Shown: in pieces, positions 24,166 to 33,063 of the stretch
Numbering within the stretch: the first letter of the stretch is position 1
Layout: the number at the start of each line of letters is the position of its first letter
NCBI RefSeq assembly: GCF_014697475.1
Contig: NZ_JACJRV010000073.1
Location: forward strand, 1 to 37,506
Length of the DNA stretch: 37,506 nt
Reading direction: 5' to 3'
Source of the DNA: Nostoc sp. FACHB-152
Lineage (GTDB): Bacteria > Cyanobacteriota > Cyanobacteriia > Cyanobacteriales > Nostocaceae
Notes under the pieces: model-generated
Database searches by the model: none
The model's input: the letters and a program-made list of their open reading frames with translations, nothing else
Told to the model about the DNA's origin: nothing
Translations under genes and position numbers: made by a program

Positions 24166-27100
24166 TTACTCCAAAATAGTATTTTTATTCAAGGCGATAA
24201 GTTGTTTAAAGGCATCATTATCTAATTGGGTCAGCCAAGATTCATCACTACCAACAACCATTGAAGAAAGTTTCTTTTTATCTTCAATCATTTGATCAAT
24301 ACGTTCTTCTAAAGTGCCAATTGCCACAAATTTATGTACGAAGACATTCTTGTTTTGACCAATACGAAAAGCACGGTCAGTAGCTTGGTCTTCAACTGCG
24401 GGGTTCCACCAACGGTCAAAGTGAAAAACATGATTAGCTTTAGTCAGAGTAATCCCCACACCACCAGCCTTTAAAGAAAGCACAAATACAGATGGTTCTG
24501 TCTGCGGGTCTTGGAATTCACTAATCATTTTTTCCCGACGCTCCCTAGTAGTACCCCCATGTAAATAATAAGTATTACAATGCAGGTGATGTTTGAGATA
24601 CTTTTCCACCTGTTCACAAATTTCGGTAAATTGACTAAATATCAGAAGACTTTCTCCTTCGGACATCGCCTCATCTACCATTTCAACCAGACGAGAGAGT
24701 TTATGCGAGCGCTCTGGCAAAAATTCACTGCCATCTTGAAGAAATTGACCTGGATGATTACAAATTTGCTTCAGTTTCATCAATGTAGAAAGAATTAAAC
24801 CTTTACGTTGAATCCCTTCGGCTGTTTGTAATTGTTCTTCGACATCTTTAACTACAACCTCATACAGTGATGCTTGTTCTTTTGTCAAGTTAGTGTAGAG
24901 TTTTTGTTCAACTTTATCGGGCAAATCGCTAATAATAGATTGGTCGGTTTTGACTCGCCGCAAAATTAAGGGTTCTACTAATTTCTTTAAAGTAGTTGAT
25001 TTAATTTTGTCATTATCTTTCTGGATCGGAATCTCAAAAGATTTACGAAACTGTGCCTCCTTCCCCAGATACCCAGGATTGAGAAAGTTAAAAATTGACC
25101 ACAAATCCAATAAGCGATTTTCTACGGGAGTGCCAGTCAAGGCCAGGCGATGTTGAGCCGAAAGTTTGAGAATAGCTTTGGTTTGTGCAGCTTTTGGATT
25201 TTTAATATTTTGCGCCTCATCTACAACTATGCGTTGCCATTTCACACTGCTGAGGAGTTTTTCGTCTTTGCGAACTAGAGTAAAAGAGCTAATTACTACG
25301 TCGTGTTCTTGACAAGCCGCAGAAAAATCTCCCACATTTTGTAGCCTCGTGCTGCCATGATGAACAAGAGTTTTTAAATGAGGAGCAAACTTGGCAATTT
25401 CTTTTTGCCAATTGCCCACAACGGAAGTAGGTGCAATTAGTAGAGTGGGTAAAAAGGACTGTTTTGACTGTTTTTCTTGTACTAATCTGGCAATTACTTG
25501 TACGGACTTGCCCAGTCCCATATCGTCTGCTAAACAGCCATTTAAGCCTAATTTTTCGAGATATTGTAACCAAGCCACCCCACGCTTTTGGTATTCTCGC
25601 AGAGTCCCTTGCAGCAAAAGCTGCTGTGAAATTGGCTCCAACTGACTTTTATCTTGCAGTTTGGCCATAACTTCTGATAAAGCTTGGTCATGTTCAATTT
25701 CCCAATCTTCTCCAGCCTCGGCAGTACGTTGCATGAACTCCAGCAAAGTCATCTGCGGTTGCTCGGAACCGTGAGATTCCCAAAATTGGAGGAGTTGCTG
25801 CATTTTATCCCGGTCTAATTCCATCCATTGACCGCGAAAATGCACTAAGGGAGCCTTAGCATTAACTAGTTGTTCCCATTCCTGTGGTGTAACAGTAGCA
25901 TCGCCAATTGCTAATTCATATTGATACTCCACCAGTGAATTTAACCCGAAATAGCTTCTGGTTTCACCTTTTGTGGGAGCTAATTTTTTGGTTGAGGCTT
26001 TCAGGCGAATTTTAGCGCGACGGCGACCCGCCGGAGTATACCAGGCCGGGACAATAATTTTAAAACCTGAATCTTCTAACACCCAGGCACTTTCCTTGAG
26101 GAAGCCAAATGCTTCATCCAAAGTTAGCTGCATTCCAATAGGAGACTCTGTTTCTAATCCTTGCCAAAGCTTAGGATACATCCGAGCCGCATAGCCCAGG
26201 TTCAGCAGTAAATTAGTTTCAAAATCTTGGCCATACTGTTTGTGAACACTTGCTTTGCTTTTTTGATTCATCATCCAGTAATCTGCCAATGCCAGTTTCA
26301 AGGAAGGGTCTTGTTTACTAGATACTAAAAATTGAATTTGCCAATTGTCTACATCTTGGGCAGTTGGGGAATGCAACTGAAAGCACAGATGGAAGGGTAA
26401 GTTAGATTGAGTGTGCTGAATTCTGTTTTTCCACGCCAACCACTGTTGGTATTGGAGTAAAGAAGTTTCGGTTTTTAAGGGATTATATTTGTCTTGATTC
26501 AGACAATAGTAAATCAGAGAATCTGCTACTTGTTTATCAAAGGCGGCTGTGGAGATTGTATCAGTTACTAGATTTTGGAGAAGCGATTCGGAGAAATGTC
26601 GTAAGAGCGTTTCTTTGTCGAAAAATTCTAGTTGTTGCTCTTGATTGTGACTACCTGCTGTGCAAATGAGTGGCATATACTCAAGATATTTTTGAATATT
26701 TGCTTCATATTGCTCAGAAATAATTTCCCAAGTCGCATATATCTCAAATTGTTTTGAGGACTCTTTACTTTTGTTCTTGCGTGCTTTATCTTTGAGTGCT
26801 GCTAATAGTCGATATTTTAATGCCGGAATATATTGGTCTTTAAAGATGATTTGTCTAAAGGCTTGCGTATAATGATACCAGAATAGTAAATCTGAACCAA
26901 TTTGGAATTCATTGGCATTATAAAGTGCTAAAAAATGAATATCTTTGAGGAGTTTGATGACATTAATTAACTTTCTGCCTTTAGCCAAGACTACTGTTTC
27001 ATAGCAGATGACGTTCCAGTATTGGAAATCTTCATAACTTTCCGGAAATTCAAACTCTAGATACTTAATTAATTCTGGTGAAGGCAGGGGCTGATTATTG

Positions 27101-27342
27101 ACAGTCGGAAGCGCAAAATATTTGGTACAGATGCGTTCTTTTAATTGTACAGGTGTCTCTTTAAATCCCAAATTCTGCACTAAAAAACTGACTAATTCTT
27201 CTGGTGATAAATGTCTAGGATGAATCTGTTGTCGAGTACGACTTTGTTTAGCTATAGAAGTTTCTACCCATAGATAAAAAGAACCAGATTGAATAAATTC
27301 AGTTGTAGGGTCTGGTATCCAGGTGCCATGAATAACTTGCAT
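24166..27342 (-). CDS. SNF2-family DNA helicase/translocase
   Basis: 1058 aa. SNF2 ATPases move along double-stranded DNA and displace proteins. The N-terminal half (from MQVIHGTWIPDPTTEF) is the bacterial SNF2-associated region. The ATPase core follows: motif I CLADDMGLGKSVQ near residue 605, motif II VVDEAQNIKNP near 710, motif III LTGTPVENRLLDLWSIFNFLNPG, then the second RecA-like domain with SQFTEICEQVEKYL, LSLKAGGVGITL and FDRWWNPAVEDQATDRAFRIGQ near 980. All helicase motifs look intact. The C-terminus is short, without a bromodomain or nuclease. It is cotranscribed with the SWIM gene. The exact role is unknown; DNA repair or defence are possible. Confidence 0.95.
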   Translation of the reverse strand: MQVIHGTWIPDPTTEFIQSGSFYLWVETSIAKQSRTRQQIHPRHLSPEELVSFLVQNLGFKETPVQLKERICTKYFALPTVNNQPLPSPELIKYLEFEFPESYEDFQYWNVICYETVVLAKGRKLINVIKLLKDIHFLALYNANEFQIGSDLLFWYHYTQAFRQIIFKDQYIPALKYRLLAALKDKARKNKSKESSKQFEIYATWEIISEQYEANIQKYLEYMPLICTAGSHNQEQQLEFFDKETLLRHFSESLLQNLVTDTISTAAFDKQVADSLIYYCLNQDKYNPLKTETSLLQYQQWLAWKNRIQHTQSNLPFHLCFQLHSPTAQDVDNWQIQFLVSSKQDPSLKLALADYWMMNQKSKASVHKQYGQDFETNLLLNLGYAARMYPKLWQGLETESPIGMQLTLDEAFGFLKESAWVLEDSGFKIIVPAWYTPAGRRRAKIRLKASTKKLAPTKGETRSYFGLNSLVEYQYELAIGDATVTPQEWEQLVNAKAPLVHFRGQWMELDRDKMQQLLQFWESHGSEQPQMTLLEFMQRTAEAGEDWEIEHDQALSEVMAKLQDKSQLEPISQQLLLQGTLREYQKRGVAWLQYLEKLGLNGCLADDMGLGKSVQVIARLVQEKQSKQSFLPTLLIAPTSVVGNWQKEIAKFAPHLKTLVHHGSTRLQNVGDFSAACQEHDVVISSFTLVRKDEKLLSSVKWQRIVVDEAQNIKNPKAAQTKAILKLSAQHRLALTGTPVENRLLDLWSIFNFLNPGYLGKEAQFRKSFEIPIQKDNDKIKSTTLKKLVEPLILRRVKTDQSIISDLPDKVEQKLYTNLTKEQASLYEVVVKDVEEQLQTAEGIQRKGLILSTLMKLKQICNHPGQFLQDGSEFLPERSHKLSRLVEMVDEAMSEGESLLIFSQFTEICEQVEKYLKHHLHCNTYYLHGGTTRERREKMISEFQDPQTEPSVFVLSLKAGGVGITLTKANHVFHFDRWWNPAVEDQATDRAFRIGQNKNVFVHKFVAIGTLEERIDQMIEDKKKLSSMVVGSDESWLTQLDNDAFKQLIALNKNTILE

Positions 27343-27716
27343 CGCGTTAATGCCTCTGGATTTTACATCGGAACTAGTACTTAAAAATTAATGTATCAAA
27401 GATTGTGTAATTTTTTGGCGATTTTGGTTTGATATCTCAAGATGCTTGTTACCAAGCCCCGTTGGGGCGGGGTGTGGGGTGTGGGGTGTAGGGTGTAGTG
27501 AAACATCAGCCCCAACAACCTCTTGGGTCGGAAGCCCCGCCTTTTTAAGGCGTTTGTGTTGGGAGAGGACAGAATCCTCTCCCAACACCGTCTTCCCCAC
27601 ACCCCACACCCTACCCCCTACACCCTGTTCAACTGGTTGTGGTTCAATATAGTATATATGTACTGCAAAAAACTTCTTTTCTGACTTAAAATAATGTGCG
27701 GCATTTTTAAACACCA
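27343..27716. repeat. Divergent intergenic region with nested GC-rich inverted repeats
   Basis: Between the SNF2 start and the recD2 start. The 17-bp sequence GGGTGTGGGGTGTGGGG (27470-27486) is matched exactly, inverted, at 27595-27611. Inside lie CGCCTT/AAGGCG (27538-27552) and a perfect 14-bp hairpin, GTGTTGGGAGAGGA / TCCTCTCCCAACAC (27556-27588, loop CAGAA). Outside are G/T-rich TGTAGGG words. Similar mirrored sequences are scattered in Nostoc-type genomes. Promoters for both flanking genes must lie in the outer parts, but none is clear. Confidence 0.8.
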
Positions 27717-29969
27717 ATGTCCACACCACTAACTCCAACAACTCAACCCCTAAATGCCACCCCGCACTACGAAACCATCACAGGGGTAGTTGAACGCCTG
27801 ACCTTTCACTCCGAAGAATCAGGCTATACCGTAGCACGTCTAACTCGACCGCGCAGTAGTGACCTGACCACAATCGTCGGCAGTTTCGCCAATATCCAAC
27901 CAGGACAGACACTACAGCTAACGGGCTTTTGGCGAGAACATCCCCAATATGGCCCACAATTCCAAGTCACCAATTACAAAGAAACAAAACCCGCAACCCT
28001 CACAGGAATTGAGAAATACTTGGGTAGTGGGCTAATCAAAGGTGTTGGCCCAGTCACAGCCAAACGCATCGTTGCACATTTCGGTTTAGAAACACTCGAC
28101 ATCATTGAAAACCAGATTGACCGACTTATTGAAGTTCCGGGCATCGCCAAAAAGCGGATCAAGCTGATCAAGAATGCCTGGGAGACGCAGAAGGCGATCA
28201 AGGAAGTGATGGTATTTCTGCAAACCCACGGAGTATCAACAACTTATGCAGTCAAAATTTATAAGCAGTACCAAGATAATGCGATTGCCACAGTCACTCA
28301 AAATCCGTACCAACTAGCAACCGACATCTATGGGATTGGCTTCCTGACTGCTGACAAGATTGCTCGAAACTTAGGCGTACCAACAGATTCTGAATTTAGA
28401 TACTGTGCTGGCATCATCCATGCACTAACCGAAGCTGCCGAAGATGGTCATTGCTACTTACCCCAACCAGAACTGATCGAGAAAGTCACCAAACTGCTAA
28501 CAACAGATGACCATCAGCCAACCTCTGAAGCGATCGCCGACATTGTTAAACAGATGGGCGCGAAAGAAGAATTAATTAGAGAAATCGTGCGGGGCAATTA
28601 TGGCGAGAAGCTGCTACTGTGCTTTAAACCAACGTTCTTTCACACTGAGACGAACTTGGCGCAGATGATATCTCGACGCTTGAGCCAACCAATAGTACAG
28701 GATATCCCTCGTGTCCGTGCTTGGCTAGAGCGTTTTACAAACAGTCGCCAAATCCAGTTGTCGCCGCAACAGCAGCTTGCGGTAGAGAAAGCAGCTTATT
28801 CTCCAGTTATGGTACTGACTGGTGGCCCTGGTGTTGGCAAAACTTTCACGACCCACACTATTGTTAGCCTGTGGAAAGCAATGGGCAAAACAATCGCCCT
28901 GGCAGCACCAACGGGAAGGGCAGCACAACGGTTATCAGAAATGACCCAACTTGAGGCTAAGACCATACATCGCTTGCTGGAATTTGACCCGAAAACAATG
29001 GGCTTCAAACGCGACAACTCAAATCCATTGCCATACAGGGCAATAATTGCCGATGAAGCATCGATGCTCGACCTGTTCTTGGCACATTCGCTTGTGAAAG
29101 CTGTAGCCGAGGGAGCGCAACTATTATTAGTCGGTGATATCGACCAGTTACCTTCAGTTGGCCCTGGAAAAGTGTTGGCTGACCTGATCAATTCGCTTCA
29201 AGTACCAGTAGTCAGGCTAACGCAAGTATTTCGCCAAGCCCAGCAGAGTGCAATTGTCACCGCAGCGCATCAAATCAACCAGGGCGATTATCCAAACATC
29301 GAACCAATTAGTGATAATCCCGTGTCGGATTGCTTGTGGCATGGTGGAGGTCATCAGCCAGAACACGGCGTACAAGCAATTTGTGAGTTGATTACGGAAT
29401 TTATTCCCCGGCTAGGTTTCAATCCCGCCTGTGATGTTCAGGTACTTTGCCCAATGTCACGGGGTTTGGTGGGAACTCGCAATCTGAATATGGTGTTGCA
29501 GCAGCTAATCAATCCGCCTAGCCCTGATAAAGCAGAGATTGTTAGGGGTGGGATGACTCTGCGAGTGGGAGATCGCGTGATTCAGCAGACTAATGATTAC
29601 GATCGCGAAGTGTTTAACGGTGATTTGGGACTCATCCTGAGTATTGATACGGAGGAACAGGAAGTAACTGTTGAGTATAGCGGACGACCCGTAATTTACG
29701 ATTATGCTGATTTGAATGAGATTACTTTGGCTTGGAGTATTTCAGTCCATAAGTCGCAAGGCAGCGAATATCCTGTGGTAATCATACCTTTGTATATGCA
29801 ACATTTCATAATGTTGAGTCGTAATCTGTTTTATACTGGGCTGACTCGTGCTAGGAAATTAGCAATTGTAATCGGCTCGAAGAAAGCGATATCCTTAGCT
29901 GTGCGGACAACAAATGACCAGCAGCGTTACACAAGGTTGTGGCAGAGGTTGTTGCAGCCGATGGGATGA
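27717..29969 (+). CDS. recD2: RecD2-like SF1B DNA helicase
   Basis: 750 aa, normal for RecD2. It is a 5'-3' helicase not bound to RecBC. The N-terminal OB-like region is ITGVVERLTFHSEESGYTVARL (21-42) and GSFANIQPGQTLQLTGFW. It is followed by the helix-hairpin-helix pairs GLIKGVGPVTAKRIV and EVPGIAKKRIKLI (about 105-151) and YGIGFLTADKIA (205-216). The helicase core has the Q motif region LSPQQQLAVEKA, Walker A GGPGVGKTFTT (369-379), motif II IIADEASMLD (about 440-450), GDIDQLPSVGPG, and the C-terminal SVHKSQGSEYPVVI and NLFYTGLTRAR motifs. All are intact. ATG at 27717. Repair or replication support is the family role. Confidence 0.95.
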   Translation: MSTPLTPTTQPLNATPHYETITGVVERLTFHSEESGYTVARLTRPRSSDLTTIVGSFANIQPGQTLQLTGFWREHPQYGPQFQVTNYKETKPATLTGIEKYLGSGLIKGVGPVTAKRIVAHFGLETLDIIENQIDRLIEVPGIAKKRIKLIKNAWETQKAIKEVMVFLQTHGVSTTYAVKIYKQYQDNAIATVTQNPYQLATDIYGIGFLTADKIARNLGVPTDSEFRYCAGIIHALTEAAEDGHCYLPQPELIEKVTKLLTTDDHQPTSEAIADIVKQMGAKEELIREIVRGNYGEKLLLCFKPTFFHTETNLAQMISRRLSQPIVQDIPRVRAWLERFTNSRQIQLSPQQQLAVEKAAYSPVMVLTGGPGVGKTFTTHTIVSLWKAMGKTIALAAPTGRAAQRLSEMTQLEAKTIHRLLEFDPKTMGFKRDNSNPLPYRAIIADEASMLDLFLAHSLVKAVAEGAQLLLVGDIDQLPSVGPGKVLADLINSLQVPVVRLTQVFRQAQQSAIVTAAHQINQGDYPNIEPISDNPVSDCLWHGGGHQPEHGVQAICELITEFIPRLGFNPACDVQVLCPMSRGLVGTRNLNMVLQQLINPPSPDKAEIVRGGMTLRVGDRVIQQTNDYDREVFNGDLGLILSIDTEEQEVTVEYSGRPVIYDYADLNEITLAWSISVHKSQGSEYPVVIIPLYMQHFIMLSRNLFYTGLTRARKLAIVIGSKKAISLAVRTTNDQQRYTRLWQRLLQPMG

Positions 29970-30005
29970 TCATGAACAGTATGAAGGTTGAGAACAGCCC
30001 AAGAC

Positions 30006-30995
30006 ATGATTATTGATGAAGAAATTGCTCAAGCTGCCCTGACGCATTACGATTTATCGAATGTTCAACTGAAGTTTTTAGGACAAAGCCAAAACACAAC
30101 ATTTCAAGTGGAAACACCAACACTAGACAAGTTTTTACTTCGATTTCATGCTGGGATTGAGGCAGATGGTGAGGGTTTACAAGCGGCTTGGAGAGAGCCA
30201 TCAGCTATTGAGTCTGAATTGCTATGGTTGAATGCGCTAGCTATTGACACCCAGTTGACAGTACCCCAACCAGTGCCGAATCGTTTGGGAGAATGGGTAA
30301 CAAGCATTGCTATAACAGAATTAGGGACTTCAATACCCTGTTCGCTATTGCAGTGGATAGAAGGTGAACATCTTGATGGTGAACCGACAGCACAACAAAT
30401 TCGGCAGTTGGGTATATTAATGGCAAAACTGCACCAACATTCAAGCAGTTGGTTGAAGCCATTCGGCTTTTCTCGCCCCGCTCATAACGTAGAACGGCTT
30501 TTAGCTGCAACATCTCAACTTGGAATGTTAGTGCAAAATGGCACAATTTCATCGGATGATTACCAAATGTTCCAAAAGGCGGCTATGCAAGTTCAAGAGT
30601 TTATATCTAGCCTCCAGCAGACGCGCGACAGTTGGGGCGTAATTCACGCTGACCTGCACCAAGGCAACTACGTACTTTATGGTGGAGAAGTTCGCCCAAT
30701 TGACTTTTCGCGCTGTGGCTTTGGTTTTTATCTTTACGATATTGGTCAATCGCTGGGAGATATTGAGGCATCGCTACGTTGGCATTTTTTCGAGGGTTAC
30801 TCCACTCTCCGGGCATTACCAGCAAATTATCCTAGCGTTGTTGAAGCATTTTTTGTAGGTTCAACAGTAGAAAACTTCGCTTTTCTTAGTGCCAACCCAC
30901 AAGAATATGAATGGCTATCTCGTGCTGTGCCTTATGTTGCCCTGAACCACTTACTACCATATTTGCATGGTGAAGCATTTCTGTTTGTTAAGTGA
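30006..30995 (+). CDS. APH-family phosphotransferase (kinase-like fold)
   Basis: 329 aa from ATG 30006; a TTG at 29988 would add six residues. The catalytic loop is VIHADLHQGNYVLYGGEV at about 210-227, with the HxDxxxxN pattern. The metal-binding loop PIDFSRCGFGFYLYDIGQSLGD follows about 18 residues later, with Asp as in DFG-like motifs. Earlier motifs are FLLRFHAG (ATP-binding Lys replaced by Arg-Phe-His) and SLLQWIEGEHLDGEPTAQQIRQLGILMAKLHQH. Such proteins phosphorylate small molecules such as homoserine, choline or aminoglycosides; which one is not visible. It starts 36 nt after recD2 on the same strand and may be cotranscribed. Confidence 0.88.
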   Translation: MIIDEEIAQAALTHYDLSNVQLKFLGQSQNTTFQVETPTLDKFLLRFHAGIEADGEGLQAAWREPSAIESELLWLNALAIDTQLTVPQPVPNRLGEWVTSIAITELGTSIPCSLLQWIEGEHLDGEPTAQQIRQLGILMAKLHQHSSSWLKPFGFSRPAHNVERLLAATSQLGMLVQNGTISSDDYQMFQKAAMQVQEFISSLQQTRDSWGVIHADLHQGNYVLYGGEVRPIDFSRCGFGFYLYDIGQSLGDIEASLRWHFFEGYSTLRALPANYPSVVEAFFVGSTVENFAFLSANPQEYEWLSRAVPYVALNHLLPYLHGEAFLFVK

Positions 30996-31245
30996 ATCAG
31001 TCAAAGTTAATCTCATATCGTCGAGTTTCATCCGGAAATTAGCTAACAAGTAATAGGATCTCCTGGACGATATTAGCGTTGTTCTTATTTTTAGACAAAC
31101 TCAAAGGTAAGTAATTTTGTGAACAATGTATCTGCAAGCATCACTTGTCTTTAATATATAAGGTGAATCAGTATCTAGTTATGTGTGGTAGTTATGTGTG
31201 GTAGCCATTTTTGGGTAATTTTATCTCGCAATCTGGGAAAGTCAT
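30996..31245. other. Intergenic region with a 13-bp tandem duplication
   Basis: 250 nt without a gene. AGTTATGTGTGGT occurs twice head to tail at 31177-31202, about 45 nt upstream of the GFA gene; it could be a repeated binding site or a simple duplication. Nothing else is recognised. Confidence 0.5.
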
Positions 31246-31674
31246 ATGTCTGAGCAACATCAAGGCAAAGGACACTGCTTGTGTGGAGCCATTAGTATCT
31301 CGGTCAAGACGATAAGTAAAAGCATTGACGGATGCCATTGCCAAATGTGTAGAAGATGGGGAGGTGGCCCGTTGTTGGTCGTCGATTGTGGAAGTGATGT
31401 TTTGTTTCAAGGAGGGGAGAAAATCACCACCTTTAATTCTTCCGAATGGGCTGAACGTGGCTTTTGTCGTCAATGTGGGACTCACTTATTTTATCGGTTA
31501 AAACAAAACAATCAGTACTTCATCCCGGTAGGGCTATTTGAGCAACCACAAGATTTTGTGTTCGAGCATCAAATATTTATTGATGAAAAGCCGGGATATT
31601 ACTGCTTCTCGAATGAAACAAAAAATCTGACTGGAGATGAAGTTTTTGCTCAGTTTGCTCCACCAACAACATAA
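31246..31674 (+). CDS. GFA-fold zinc protein (glutathione-dependent formaldehyde-activating-like)
   Basis: 142 aa. The zinc-binding Cys pattern of the family is complete: GHCLCGAISISVK (Cys pair), DGCHCQMCRRWGGGP, and RGFCRQCGTHLFYRL (last Cys pair). The family name comes from an enzyme joining formaldehyde to glutathione, but most members have no shown activity. The end (FVFEHQIFIDEKPGYYCF) is also typical. The start is ATG 31246. It stands alone and is followed by a dispersed inverted repeat. Confidence 0.9.
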   Translation: MSEQHQGKGHCLCGAISISVKTISKSIDGCHCQMCRRWGGGPLLVVDCGSDVLFQGGEKITTFNSSEWAERGFCRQCGTHLFYRLKQNNQYFIPVGLFEQPQDFVFEHQIFIDEKPGYYCFSNETKNLTGDEVFAQFAPPTT

Positions 31675-31685
31675 TAAAAAGGTCA

Positions 31686-31810
31686 GAATTCAGGAGTCAG
31701 AAGGGTTAGAGAACGAGGAGTGATATTTAATTAATCAATTAATCAATTTACTAATACTAATACTATAGATACTTTATTATTCTGGCTTCTGACTCCTGGG
31801 TGCTGAATTC
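31686..31810. repeat. Inverted-repeat element (GAATTCAGGAGTCAGAAG arms)
   Basis: GAATTCAGGAGTCAGAAG at 31686-31703 is matched on the other strand at 31786-31810, where five bases interrupt the arm (CTTCTGACTCCTG-GGTGC-TGAATTC). The 80-nt centre is AT-rich, with TTAATTAATCAATTAATCAA. I recall this arm sequence as common in cyanobacterial genomes. It resembles a small non-coding (MITE-like) element and could also act as a terminator between the convergent neighbours. Confidence 0.7.
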
Positions 31811-31993
31811 TTACCTGTTATTTTCACTCCAAACAACAAAACCAATACCTAAAACTACGCTCAACCCTACTATAAACCCTAAAGGACGACCACCAGTAAT
31901 CAACAGCATAACTAAAAATACCAGCCCAACATAAGCGGTTTGCTTGAGTAGAGAAACTAGCCTTGCTTGAGTATTGTGAATCATTTTAATCAA
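31811..31993 (-). CDS. Small membrane protein
   Basis: 60 aa from ATG 31993 with AGGAG about ten bases upstream. Two hydrophobic helices are clear: TAYVGLVFLVMLLITG (about 19-34) and GFIVGLSVVLGIGFVVW (about 39-55), with a short basic N-terminus and a WSENNR end. No family is recognised. It lies between the MITE-like element and the terminator of the large minus-strand operon, so it must have its own promoter in the 32.0-32.25 kb gap. Confidence 0.55.
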   Translation of the reverse strand: MIKMIHNTQARLVSLLKQTAYVGLVFLVMLLITGGRPLGFIVGLSVVLGIGFVVWSENNR

Positions 31994-32013
31994 TCTCCTG
32001 TTTATAAAAATGA

Positions 32014-32051
32014 TGAGGACAAATGCAGTTTCATTACTGCACTTGTCCTCA
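32014..32051 (-). terminator. Strong intrinsic terminator of the minus-strand operon
   Basis: 16-bp stem with one mismatch (TGAGGACAAATGCAGT / ACTGCACTTGTCCTCA) and a six-base loop. On the minus strand it is followed by TCATTTTTA. It lies 200 nt after the last gene of the minus-strand operon and just ahead of the small membrane-protein gene. Confidence 0.75.
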
Positions 32052-32127
32052 AAAGAATTAACAGTTTATCTTTCTTTACTTAGATCAATTACGTTCAAAA
32101 CATCAGGCAACCAGCGAACGCATTCAA

Positions 32128-32161
32128 CAATTCGCAATTCGCAATTCGCAATTCGCAATTG
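32128..32161. repeat. Heptanucleotide tandem repeat CAATTCG
   Basis: Four exact CAATTCG units followed by CAATTG. It is the third heptamer array in the window and has its own unit. The rest of the 31994-32252 gap, apart from this array and the terminator, shows nothing I can name. Confidence 0.9.
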
Positions 32162-32252
32162 TAATTTTGATTTCAAAAACATAATTTAATTGTGAAAAGT
32201 AAAGCAATTCATAGTGTTGAGGTTCTAAGCTTTCACATTCATACTTGGGGAG

Positions 32253-33017
32253 CTAATTGCGAATTGGGATGGCGGTTCCCCATTGTTTACCTGCTTCGGT
32301 GAGATGCCAGATGTTTTTGTGACTTTGTTTGCCGTTAGAATTAGTTTTAAATTCTACTTCCTTATACTGTAAACCAGCTTCTTCCAGAACACGGTTAATA
32401 ATGTGGGGTTTGATTGGCTTTGGTAGTCCTTGCCGTTGGGCATATAACTCACCAATTGTGGTTGGAGAAACATGGCGATCGCTCGTGGCAATAGTTTCTC
32501 CAATAGCTCCTACTAGTTCACTAGCCATAGGTGCAATTTCGGGATACATCGCTTGCAAACCTCTAACAACCGTGATGGTTTGCAGTTCAGGACTCAATCT
32601 TGTGGGAGCAAGAACTTTCTGTGCAAAAGAGAGAAGTTCATCTAGAGTTAGTTTGCCATTACGTTGTTGATCAGGCTTGGGTATGGAGTAGGAACCAGTG
32701 CGACGCAAAGAGGGCAGGACTTCATGGAACACCCATCGCTGGAATCGCTTGGCAACAGGTTTACGGGACTTAAAAATCAAGCGGTAAAGTCCAGGCTCAG
32801 TCACGGTAAGCATTTCCTGTCCTTTAGGGTTGTCATCACCAGGGGTATAGACATTAGCGATACCCTTTTCGTCTTGATCGAAAGAAGTTAACGCATCACT
32901 GACATTTTTGATTTCAAGGATGGCACATACATCCGCAGCAACCCACTCCGGGTTTTCTGGCGTACCAACAAAACGAACTTCTTGTGACTCGAAAACAAAA
33001 ACTGATAAGTTCGACAT
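32253..33017 (-). CDS. Bro-N domain (phage antirepressor-like) protein
   Basis: 254 aa. The Bro-N domain fills the first 110 residues: VFVFESQEVRFVGTPENPEWVAADVCAILEIKN, then SFDQDEKGI, LTVTEPGLYRLIFKSRKPVAKRFQRWVFHEVLPSLRRTGSY. These are the classic motifs of phage and plasmid antirepressors that bind DNA. The rest is helical, with GETIATSDRHVSPTTIGELYAQRQG, RVLEEAGLQY and a KNIWHLTEAGKQWG winged-helix-like end. It is the last gene of the minus-strand operon, 46 nt after the degenerate ATPase, with GGGAG before ATG. It may regulate the operon or counter a repressor; that is inference. Confidence 0.9.
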   Translation of the reverse strand: MSNLSVFVFESQEVRFVGTPENPEWVAADVCAILEIKNVSDALTSFDQDEKGIANVYTPGDDNPKGQEMLTVTEPGLYRLIFKSRKPVAKRFQRWVFHEVLPSLRRTGSYSIPKPDQQRNGKLTLDELLSFAQKVLAPTRLSPELQTITVVRGLQAMYPEIAPMASELVGAIGETIATSDRHVSPTTIGELYAQRQGLPKPIKPHIINRVLEEAGLQYKEVEFKTNSNGKQSHKNIWHLTEAGKQWGTAIPIRN

Positions 33018-33063
33018 AACAATACTCTCCCTTTTAAAACAACGTAAAATTTCTCAACCGACT

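Noticed and set aside
27388-27741. 117-aa minus-strand frame and related frames between SNF2 and recD2
   Set aside because: The residues (HPTPHTPHP type) are translations of the G/T-rich mirrored repeat.
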